DNA of 64,000 nt, taken from NCBI GenBank assembly GCA_030710605.1, contig CP092870.1, positions 16,902,684 to 16,966,683 of the forward strand, in the 5' to 3' direction. Positions 52,093 through 62,584 of the stretch are shown piece after piece. The notes beneath the pieces are model-generated. The model was not told where the DNA came from. It was given only the letters and a program-made list of their open reading frames with translations, and ran no database searches. Source of the DNA: Cordylochernes scorpioides (lineage: Eukaryota; Arthropoda; Arachnida; Pseudoscorpiones; Chernetidae). The translations under genes were made by a program, and so were the position numbers. Every line of letters begins with the position of its first letter. Within the stretch, counting starts at the first letter, position 1.

Positions 52093-53590
52093 TTCAATAT
52101 GTGAAGTATATTAACAAGGGCATCAATCTCGAACAAATTTTAAACTTTTAAATATTAATGTTTCCGTATATATTCACATATACACATACATGACCAAGAC
52201 CACGCACCGGGTTTCTCCGAAATGCCTGTGAACACACTTTGAAAGTATAGATAGGGGCTCAAAAATTGCATTTTATATTTCCTAGAAGCAGCAAATCAAG
52301 TAAGGTTGAATAAAAATACTCTCTAAGTAAATTACATACATTCGAGCAGATACGCATTTGGATAAATCCTGGGCATCCATAGTATAGATTTCATAAGGAA
52401 AATTTCCTCAGGTAAGTAATTATGATTATAAGCATTCCATAAAGCAAACAGTATTGTCAAATTTCTGAATCAAAATGAGAATGTGATCACAGCATCCACA
52501 ACGCACCTACATTAACAACAGTAGACAGCACATTGAAAAATGAAGAAAATTAATGTATAGAACCGCAGGGTATATTAAGAAAACATATAGAAAACCAAAT
52601 ATAAAAATTTGAGTAATAAAAAATAGTGTATTAGCGAATTAATAAAACAAATAATTCTTTCCAGGTGAGAAACTATATTTGAATATGTAATACTTACTAA
52701 GAAATATAGGCTACTTCTTTGTATTTTAACCTGTATTTTCAGTCGCAGTGCATCTTATTACCTTACTAAGAGGAAATTAATAATAAATAAACTTTATTAG
52801 TATAAACACATAAGCATTTGTGAAATGTTTCAATTAAATATATTCATAATAAAAAAAAAATAGTAAAGAAAATAGCAAACAATATACAAGATATTGCAGA
52901 TAAGACTATATTTAAAAGGTAAAAATGCTTTAAAGGTCCTCTTAAAAAACTACCTTCCTAGTTTCATATATAGTTTCAATTTTTAAAGTTTCATATATAG
53001 ATATAAATCCCCAATTGAAATGATTGAAAAAAAAATCATGTTTTTCATCAAAATTATTTCTTAGCAGTAACGCTTGTAGAGGTTATTTAGTACTTTATTC
53101 TAAAAAAAAGCATCGATGTCAAAATTCTGTGAGACATTTATTTGATATTACAACATTCCTCTTCTTGATGTGTTGCCTCTGTGTGGGTTTCTCATTACCA
53201 GGCTACTACATTCTCTTAGAATTTATTAGTACACCAACTTCTACAATATGGACTGACTGCTAACAACTTGTAGCGCTATTTATACATTTCTCTCAGAAAT
53301 GAGTATGCAAAGAGGATATTTGCATATCTGCAAATATCCCAAGTATGCAAATACACAACAATATACATTACTCTAACAAGGTGTAGTTTGAATAAAAGAG
53401 AGAGTACTTCTTCATTGAGGTAAAGAGTGATATTGAAACTACTTTATTTCAATGTCCATATAAGGCTAAATATTAAATAAATACACATGTGAATGAATAA
53501 GATTAAATAAAGATAAATATAGATAAATGAATGTAAAATATAAAATTGATAAATATACAAGTACATACTTGTACATATATATAAGGTCTT
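52093..53590. other. AT-rich DNA
   Basis: A short open stretch at 53024-53263 encodes a Cys- and Leu-rich peptide that I cannot support as a gene. Confidence 0.35.
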
Positions 53591-53594
53591 CATT

Positions 53595-53815
53595 GGTGGC
53601 ACCCACCGCACCGATGGACTGGGAGAGTTCTTTCCCACAGAGTGGGCAGGTCGATGTTATGGCTGGTGTTACCCAAGTCCAAGATGGTACTTGTAGATGG
53701 TAGCCTTTGTCACACTTGTAGGTTTTATTGCCTCGGAATGGAAGCCGACATTTAGGTAGAGACAGAAAAGGACATTCTAAATCACCCCATTTACTTCATT
53801 TATCTGTAAAAAGAG
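53595..53815 (-). other. Possible exon with a zinc-finger-like CPLCGK motif, copy 1
   Basis: On the minus strand one frame gives KCDKGYHLQVPSWTW, then CPLCGKELSQSIGA, followed by a donor-like GTGGGT. The last ~40 coding bases and the following intron-like sequence (CCAATGA.GAC.T, then TATATA-rich) recur at 54985-55062, where the donor is GTGAGC. A conserved junction implies a duplicated exon-intron unit. No full gene could be assembled. Confidence 0.4.
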
Positions 53816-53999
53816 AAGTGCATACTTATCTCAACCACTGTAAGGTGATTTAAAAATATATATTAAAAATAAAATTCTAAAACATGGAGATTTTAAAGTG
53901 CGTTGAAGTGTTTCTATTAGAATTGGAGAGAGAGACATCTTGTCGATTAGGCTTTTAAAAAATTAATAAAAAATAATGAGAATATTTACAATGAATTAT

Positions 54000-54190
54000 G
54001 AGTAAGGGAGACTCCACCATCTTGATAGGGTCCTCCTCCAGACCACCAGAGGGTCTTCTCGGACCCCCCCGCAACTCCAAGGTCAGGAAGTGATTAAATA
54101 TACGCGCCTTTGCAGACGCGAGGATGGCCAGGGCGTCGTCCTTCAGGCCATGCCTGAAGATCCAGGCTTGCGGGTCAGGGGGCAAAGAGA
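54000..54190 (-). other. Possible exon, GC-rich open segment
   Basis: 54009-54186 on the minus strand is open and much more GC-rich than its flanks. The product (ending ...ELRGGPRRPSGGLEEDPIKM) is plausible protein, perhaps from a gag. No homologue recognised. Confidence 0.35.
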
Positions 54191-54279
54191 GAGAATTGGA
54201 GAGAGAGAGAAATTGAAATTGATATTGATTTAATAATCGTTCATATCATATTATATAAGGTTAAATACAGAATAAATAT

Positions 54280-54915
54280 GTCATGATTTAAGACCATGGA
54301 ATTATTGTAAAAAATCCAGATATCTACCACCCCATGTTTCACCACGTGACTGTATATAACTTGTTATTTACTGCAAATATAAAGCATCACATAATATCAT
54401 TCTGTACTGCGTAAGACTCTAATAAAGTATAACAACTGTACAGATAGAAGGAATGGAGAATAACAGGAGAAAATTAAGGTTAAAACTAATCAGGCTTAGG
54501 TGAGAATAGGAGAGCAGGCCTAGCGAGCCCAGTCCAATTTTTACGAGTTCGTGGCCCTCCTGGATGACGTAACTTTCTCCCCTGTTTACGTCAGAAAAGG
54601 GCAGTGACCTGCCTGGACCCTGAAGCTATAAAAAGGAGGCCCCAAGCGCCTCAGTTGGTCAGTCCTTTGTTTCAGTCCAACATTCGTCCAGCCGCGCAGG
54701 CCGCTCCGATAGAGGTAAACCCTTTCCTGTCAGAAATCTCCTCGTCCCATTCCTCCTTGACGTTCAGACGCTTCTTAGTGGAATCTCTGTTTGTTTATTT
54801 CACCTTTGGCCCAGCTGCGTCGCCTTCCACCACGACTGCACGGTAGAGTTGACATCGAGGTTCGTCTAGCATCAGGTAACACTGGTCCCAGAGATCCCAA
54901 GATATCAAAAATATA
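54280..54915 (+). mobile_element. LTR-like segment with TATA promoter
   Basis: The start TGTCATGATTTAAG...ACCACCCCATG is faintly like the starts of the LTRs at 56396 and 61439. A GC-rich middle has CTATAAAAAGGAGG at 54627, followed at the right spacing by TCAGTTGGTCAGTCC. No partner LTR or clear right edge. Confidence 0.4.
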
Positions 54916-54984
54916 TATGGATAAATAATAATGATAAATATATGAATAGATAAATGTAAAAAAAATATATATAAATATATATAC

Positions 54985-55065
54985 AAGTCGTCATTGGTTG
55001 AGCTCACCTCGGGAAGGACTCCGACACCGATGGACTGCAAGAGTTCTTTCCCACAGAGTGGGAGA
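54985..55065 (-). other. Duplicated exon/intron junction, copy 2
   Basis: The minus strand reads LCGKELLQSIGV, then a donor GAG|GTGAGC. It matches 53595-53650 on both sides of the junction. Cys1 of the CPLC motif is changed here. Confidence 0.4.
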
Positions 55066-56395
55066 AAGAGAGAGGGAGTTCAAATGCTGCCAAATATATT
55101 AGGTTTACAACATATAATACAAATTCAATTAAACAACATATAAAACAAAATATATAGGGGAAATACAAATAGGGAATAAATAGAAAGATAATATGACAGA
55201 ATAAAAAAATAAATTCAATTTGCACCACTGAGGAATTTCCTAACACCAGATAATGAAGGCCAATCTACAACGCTAGATAAAGAAATAAATAAATACACTG
55301 TCTATCGGATAGAATTTCGATAATATAGCGTGAGGAGAAATTCTTCTTCTAGCAAACACCATCTCTGATGGTCATCTTAATCATGACCTTATTTATAATG
55401 TGTGTTCCAGATAGATCAAATGGTTATTGAAATTATTTGATATTTGATTAAATTAATCTAATTTTTTATTTGAAGTTATAAATACAGAGTATTCTCTCTT
55501 AAATGAAAGTCATCCTTTAATACAGCTTAATGGTATAGCGGAAAAAAATTCGAGTCCTTCTTAAATACATTAAAAAACCTCATTTTTATGAGAAGGGGGG
55601 GGGGGGGGGCATATAACAGACAAATTGTCTGGTGTATTGGGGAGGCTTCTATAGGCTTTCATAGAGTATACTGTTAATATATTTTAGAGATTGATATATT
55701 TTGAAATTTATTTCCAATAAAGTTAATTAAAAACCGTCAACTATAAATTACAGCAAATAGATGTGTGAAAGGTTTTACAGAATGATATCAGGACTAAGTA
55801 AGGATTTAGAAACGTTATCGTGAGCAAAGAGAGATATTGAAATTGAAACACTTTATTATAGCGTGAATAAATACAATTGTATATTGGTGTGAAAATAATA
55901 AATGATAAATATAAATGAATGAGATATTATACTCTAAGTATAAATAGCAATCAAAATATAACATAGAATAATATAATACAATTATATATGTGTCGTATAT
56001 TATATGTTATATATATACATTAACAACAAGCTCATGTTGAACTACAAAATATCTCTGATAAATTTGATATACAGAAGAGAAAGGGTCGGTGAACCGGGAA
56101 GGGAAGTATAACAGGTCGTTGCATTATCAAAGCAACTAATGAAGGATTTAACACTATTTTGGGCGTGTCAGTCCTTAATTGGACGCGTAGCACAAACATG
56201 TCCACCCTCTCTGACGTCACCTTTAGCATATATGCTGAGTTGTTTCTGAGCCCAGGAGGAAGGAAAGAGTATTCTTGTAGTAGGTCGCCATGCTGCCAGA
56301 TTGATCAGCGATTCCAGTAAATCTTCTTAGTCCGTCTCACCTTCCCGTGTCGTGTCGTGAATATCTCATCATACCTATATTCATCCCTATATATA
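55066..56395. other. AT-rich DNA with a G15 run; pre-insertion flank of the LTR element
   Basis: G15 at 55595-55609. GAGAGATATTGAAATTGAAAC at about 55830 resembles sequence at 53427 and 54205, so a low-copy repeat runs through this region. 56190-56350 is GC-richer, with ACGTCACCTTTAGCATATATGC, possibly a promoter. Confidence 0.4.
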
Positions 56396-57194
56396 TGTCA
56401 TAATTTGTATATAATTAAATGCACCCCCGACCCCCTATGTATGTACCATGTATGATTTTCAAAGATTTAATAAAGAATAAGGTAACTGGAGGAAAGCAAG
56501 TAGCAATAAGACATAGGAAGTAGGCCTAAAGCTGGCACGACTATTCTTGGCACCCCCGTCAATATTGCAGGGGCAAAGACCGGACGTATCTAGTGACCGC
56601 AGAAGTTATAAATGTTAAGCTAACGCCCAATATTTCCGGCAAAGACAGGACGTATCTAATATCCGCCGAAGTTATAAGCGTCGAGCTACCCAACACTTCC
56701 TGGCGAAATCGGATATATCTTCCGGCAAAAGCAACACCAAAGAAAACCGCCGGGCCAATCAGAAGACAGTACCTAAATAGGTCGACCAATAGGAAAAGAT
56801 CATGTGACATCTCTCGACCAATCAAAAAGAAACTGAGTCTTGGTGTTAAATCGAAAAGCAAGAATGGTCAGTTGTTCACTCGTTCTCGCCGAGTTCGGAC
56901 CTAGTTGTGATTCCGCTTCCAACAAGGTGACATCTACTCTCGAGGCCTCTCTCCCTCTGCTCATCCCACAGCTAAGTTCAATCACCGCCATGTGATCAGA
57001 TAATTAACAATCCAAATCGCTCCGCTCTTCTCAAGCTTTCTTTCCTCCAACCCAGTTGCCTTTTATTTTCAAACCCCATCACGTGTCCTGATTATTCCTA
57101 ACTGTGTGCTTCACTTGCCACTCAACGACTGCGTTTCAACCAATCCTCACCATTCAAATCGAACAACAAGAAATTCCGCAACGATATTGTCACA
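56396..57194 (+). mobile_element. 5' LTR (799 bp) of a non-autonomous LTR retrotransposon
   Basis: TGTCATAATT...ATTGTCACA. It appears identical to 60269-61067 over the full 799 bp (constant offset of 3873). TATA precedes it and TATA follows the second LTR, a 4-bp target duplication. AATAAAGAATAAGG near 56470 and a GC-rich second half are present. Confidence 0.93.
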
Positions 57195-60100
57195 GAACGG
57201 ATAAGTCGACAGGATAAAGATTATGGAGCTTAATCAGGATCGAAATGGAAATTAGCCCAGACACCAGCAAATCAAACGGCAATGACAAAACCAGCGGAAA
57301 AGAAGCGGGCAAGAAGAGAGGCGACCAGGCGCCTTCTAGCGGCCATCATATGGCAGATGACCGTGGCCCTCCGACGTGTCAACGCCCCGCAAAGTGAGAC
57401 GGAATTCCGGAGCGCCATTCCCCGGGGAGGACGACGGACACCACCCCCGCCAACCCCAGGCGAGTCTCACCAAGGCCGGACACCGACCACCGAGGAGTCA
57501 TCCACCGCCATGCCGTACACAGTCCCCGAAACCAATCCGCGCGACCCGGGACAGCCCCAACGATCCCAAAATGATCTTCCAGTACCGGACTTCACTTCAA
57601 TTTCGCGGACGGTGCGAGCAGTCCCGAGCCAAGCCAACCATCCCAAACCAAGACGTCCCAGAGGAGACCTGTTGAACTGAGGTAGGCACCCACCCTATGG
57701 CGTCAAGAAATTGACTTTGGACTCATAGCTAATCCTACCTACCCCTCTAATCATGTATCTAACCTTGTACTCAATGAATGCACGCACGGTCTAGACCAAA
57801 CCTGTCCGAAAGGACTTGCACTGCAACCAAATTTGTCACACAGGACAACCCTTGCCTGCATTCATTGACCTCACTACCATGTTTATCACTCAACCCAATT
57901 ACCAGTACTATATGCCCTCAAATACAAGCCACAACGGCTTCAACCCTCACCATGCCCAAAAAAACGTGTCAGTACAGCTCACACACTTACCACACAAAAT
58001 CCATGCATGACCATACGTCGCCACGCCATAAAAATGTACCTCACAACAATCCCACAAACGTATTTAGCAACAATCACGACATTCGCAACAACAATACACC
58101 GACAACAGCCATCCAAAGGACGGTTTTCACGCTAACAAACACGCACAACCCGCCCAACAAGCGCGACACTCGCGCCAAGAGACGACAACCACCAACAAAC
58201 GCATGCACCGTCGTTAGTAACAATCATCTCGTCTACCCAAAACACTAAAAAATGTTCACCTTAAAAGGTGCCATATACACTAACAATAGAAATTTCGATA
58301 TATGACTTTAATAAATTTGTTGTTCATAGTGAGAACAGGTTAGATTTTGTACAAACAAGGACTTCGCGTGACACCTTTTCATTCACAATTTTTTTTTCGA
58401 TTCGTGTCACAGGTCACCCCACAAAATTTTTCATTTCAGGCCACAGACGCCTTTCATCACACCTGTGACACGTCTTCACTCAAAGCGTGTTCACGTCGTA
58501 AGCCCCATTTTTCACTCAATTCCACCCTAATATCACTGAATACCATTTTTTTTATTAAAGTCACAACGACCATTCGATTTAATAAATGGATACAATCCGG
58601 ATTTTCAAAATACAAATAATGCCGAAATTACATCACTCATCTTTCACAATGTTATAGGCAGAACATAACACACGACAATACAAAAACAGGTAAAAACCTG
58701 TCCCACCTGCCGATTATCTACAAATATCGATGAATCCAACACCAATAAAAAAGTAGAGAGACAATAGAAGAAACAAGTCACACTCCAAAAACAAGATCTG
58801 AGCCGCACCAAAAAATAAATAAGCGGAAGGAAGAGTGAATTTTGAGACACCGCGACAGGAAGTGTAGTCCGCGGCGATAAATTCGGCCTATGCAAACAAA
58901 AGGGAGCGCCTCGTTTCCGATCTCCAATTACTTCGGACCCCTCTTCTGCCAACACGTAAAATTAGGTCACCGCTCCCCGCACAAATTCCTCTCTCTATAT
59001 CGCCAGTCTTGGATCCCAATTCGAACTACATATCGATTTTTTACAACCCAATTCCACACCCACAAGACGACACACATCTAAATGAGTTCCCATCCCTATT
59101 ATAAACAAATCAATTACTTTACAAACTTCTAACATTTTTCACAACACACACAAAGATAAAAAAATATAGGGCATAATTGAGCAATTAAAACATTTATAGG
59201 GCATGTAGATACACAAAAGGGTTCAAAACAATACACCTTATTTTTCATATTAATCATTTTCATTATTTTCTCTCAATTAAAATTTAAATATATAATCAAT
59301 TTATCAATTTATTCAACTTATTATCACTTTTAATCATTAATTATCATTTTTTTTCCAATTAGTTTATATTATCATTTTTATTTATCAATTATCATTCTAT
59401 TTACCACTTAGCTTATATTGCCATAACTCAATTATCAACGAAAACTCATTGATTTTCGGTTAAACTAAAAACATTAAATCATCCTTTGTTGTTGAAACCT
59501 TTTTATTTTTCATTTTTCTTTTTTTTTTTCCAAGCACTCAACTTTGATTTCGCTCAACCACTTTTTATTTTTATTTGATTTCAAAATACCTTATGAAATT
59601 TTATTTTTATTTTTATTTTGATTTCTCAAAAGCCCTAATAAAATTCCCTCGGTTTCCATTCCCAATTTCGAGCTAGAATATGGTTAGGCATTTTTCCTTT
59701 TTTTTTCTCACCATGCACCAAGCATTCACTTTGATTTCTTCCAACTTTTTATTTTTATTTTTATTTTTGATTTCTCAAAAGACCTTATGAAATTTCCTCG
59801 ATTTCTTTTCCCAAAATTCGAGCAAAAAATTAGTTAGGCATTTTTCTTTTTTTCACCATGCAACAAAGCATTTTTTTCCCCACCATGCAACCAAGCATTT
59901 ACTTTGATTTCGTCCAACTTTTTATTTTTATATTATTTTTGATTTCTCAAAAGCCCTAATAGAACTCCCTCGATTTTTTTTTCCAATTTCAAGTAGAAAT
60001 TAGTTAGGCGCATTTTCTTTTCTTTTTTAAATCCACTATGTACCATAGCATTCATTTTGATTTCTTACAATTAAAAAAATTTTTGATTTCTATTAATTAT

Positions 60101-60268
60101 ACTCAACCTATATCATCAACACCATTCTATTTTACTTCTTATATCGCCACCAATGCTTGTATATAGACTCAATACCCACAACTAATTTTCCCACAAAATT
60201 ATTTTTCACCTTACAGAATTCTCTCAGGCTAACCCCTTCTTGAATTCTTCACATGTAGGGGGCGCATC
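57195..60268 (+). mobile_element. Internal region of the LTR element, essentially non-coding
   Basis: It begins GAACGGATAAGTCGACAGG instead of a standard TGG primer site. The only sizeable frame is 57282-57680 (132 aa), basic and Pro/Arg-rich, not recognisable as gag; it could be a remnant. The rest lacks protease, RT or integrase motifs. 59500-60090 is a degenerate ~170-bp tandem repeat (TTTGATTTCNTCCAAC...TTTCTCAAAAG...GTTAGGC). A purine-rich AGGGGGCGCATC precedes the 3' LTR. Confidence 0.88.
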
Positions 60269-61067
60269 TGTCATAATTTGTATATAATTAAATGCACCCC
60301 CGACCCCCTATGTATGTACCATGTATGATTTTCAAAGATTTAATAAAGAATAAGGTAACTGGAGGAAAGCAAGTAGCAATAAGACATAGGAAGTAGGCCT
60401 AAAGCTGGCACGACTATTCTTGGCACCCCCGTCAATATTGCAGGGGCAAAGACCGGACGTATCTAGTGACCGCAGAAGTTATAAATGTTAAGCTAACGCC
60501 CAATATTTCCGGCAAAGACAGGACGTATCTAATATCCGCCGAAGTTATAAGCGTCGAGCTACCCAACACTTCCTGGCGAAATCGGATATATCTTCCGGCA
60601 AAAGCAACACCAAAGAAAACCGCCGGGCCAATCAGAAGACAGTACCTAAATAGGTCGACCAATAGGAAAAGATCATGTGACATCTCTCGACCAATCAAAA
60701 AGAAACTGAGTCTTGGTGTTAAATCGAAAAGCAAGAATGGTCAGTTGTTCACTCGTTCTCGCCGAGTTCGGACCTAGTTGTGATTCCGCTTCCAACAAGG
60801 TGACATCTACTCTCGAGGCCTCTCTCCCTCTGCTCATCCCACAGCTAAGTTCAATCACCGCCATGTGATCAGATAATTAACAATCCAAATCGCTCCGCTC
60901 TTCTCAAGCTTTCTTTCCTCCAACCCAGTTGCCTTTTATTTTCAAACCCCATCACGTGTCCTGATTATTCCTAACTGTGTGCTTCACTTGCCACTCAACG
61001 ACTGCGTTTCAACCAATCCTCACCATTCAAATCGAACAACAAGAAATTCCGCAACGATATTGTCACA
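60269..61067 (+). mobile_element. 3' LTR (799 bp), apparently identical to the 5' LTR
   Basis: I saw no difference between the two LTRs. Because LTRs are identical at insertion, the insertion is recent. Confidence 0.93.
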
Positions 61068-61438
61068 TATATGTTTTAAAAAAGAGATTTCTGTTGATTT
61101 TAATTATCTTGAGGATTATGCTATGACAATGTAGTCGTGGTTAAAATCCCGAAAGTATAATTATAAAAATAGTTTTGTTCAGTAATTTAATTTAACTGAA
61201 GGAATATATAAAAAAAAACATTGTTTGATAAAAGTACTGCCTGCTTAAGGCGTAAGAATAAATAAAAAATGGTAAAACTTATTTACATAATGTACGAAAA
61301 GGTTTGAGCCGGCTATAGGGAAACAACAATGTTTTTTTTTATAAGGGAAGCGTGACCTCTGGCAGTCGATTTAGCAGAGTATTTGAATCTATGAAATATA
61401 TATATTTTTAAATGAATAAGATTTTAATATAACATATA
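61068..61438. other. AT-rich DNA between LTRs
   Basis: Nothing recognised. Possibly part of an older LTR belonging to the element at 62.5-64 kb. Confidence 0.35.
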
Positions 61439-62147
61439 TATGTGATAATTTGTATATAAAAATATGTAATCCCACCACAATCTATGCAATGTATCGTCAA
61501 AAGTTTTAAATAAAAGTTAGGCTTCGCGAAAAGAGAGAACAGCAATTACCAGGATTGCATCATCCAGGAAGTAAAGGTCACTACCCAGGAACCATAAAAC
61601 TAAAATTCAAAGACCTTCTTCTTCCTGGAAGATGGCAATCATGACGACAATGGAGGTACCAACAACCAATCACAGTTAAGCATGAATAACTAAGAACCAA
61701 TGAGAGGTAACCACGTAGGACGATCCCATCCAATGAGAAGTCGAGAGAGTTAACGAGGAAGATCTCGGACTGAAAGTTAAGAGGTAGGCGACCAGGCTAG
61801 AAGCAAGGCGTGCTCAACTCCGACTCCAACCAAGGTAAAATTCTCTTCGATCATGTGAAAGGCAAGGTACCTCCTCCAGTCCCAACTTTCTCTCTCTCCT
61901 TTATCGCGAAGTCTAGATTCTATCCCATCCAGGTTTTGTCTCGTTATTTCCCCTGTGGAACCCTACCATTCAACTAACGACTGCACCATCAATCATTAAC
62001 CACTACAAGTCATCAATCCTACAGTAAGTCAACAGGATCTTACATAGGATCAACATCGAAATAATATTAGAGTGAGTCGACAGGATCTAATCGAAATCTT
62101 CACAGAGAGTCGACAGGATTCCAAATCGAAATATCACATATATGTCA
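61439..62147 (+). mobile_element. Solo LTR-like copy of a related family
   Basis: It starts TGTGATAATTTGTATATAAA, like the LTR at 56396, ends AAATATCACA, and is flanked by TATA on both sides. AATAAAAG occurs near 61510. The last ~110 bp contain three AGTC(G/A)ACAGGAT units, the same motif found just inside the 5' LTR of the full element, so some leader sequence may be included. Confidence 0.65.
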
Positions 62148-62531
62148 TGTGTATGCGACTCACTGCGGTAACTTCAAAAAGTATACAACCACGTGGAGCC
62201 TCCAATGGCGCGAAGGGATTGGATAGTGACCTTGAGTGACGTAATGACGGCGTAAGGCAAGATATCACTTGCTATCATTTTATGTATATATCAAATAAAA
62301 ATATATTCATATTGTTGCGGATGTATGTAGTTTTTCTTGATGTCGCTATTTTTTAATGTAAAAGAAAGAAATAATCAAAAATGTATGTCTTGTTAGCTTT
62401 TTATTTTTGACTCACTTCAGCCATTTTACAAAGAAACTTATGTAAACAATACCAAGTGATGATGATTATTGAAATAATATTCTATGAAAAGTTAAAGATG
62501 AAAATAATAATTATGAAATATTTACAGCACG
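62148..62531 (-). mobile_element. Possible 3' LTR of the Ty3 element
   Basis: On the minus strand a purine-rich AAAGCGGGGGTAAA lies 40-55 bp after the integrase stop, and TGATACGTGCTG follows as a possible LTR start. The LTR would be interrupted by the solo LTR at 61.4-62.1 kb. No second LTR is in the window. Confidence 0.4.
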
Positions 62532-62584
62532 TATCATTTACCCCCGCTTTGATGCATTTATTCACGGAGAATAAATGACTTTAA

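Noticed and set aside
56559-56904. Open frames on both strands in the 5' LTR, repeated at 60432-60777
   Set aside because: They are the same LTR sequence twice; no domain, and both strands open at once.
57282-57680. Gag protein of the 56.4-61.1 kb LTR element
   Set aside because: The 132-residue product has no capsid or knuckle motif and is only a low-complexity basic/proline stretch.
57778-58248. 156-residue Thr/Asn/His-rich frame in the LTR element interior
   Set aside because: Composition is low complexity, with no homology signal; likely chance openness of a C/A-rich stretch.
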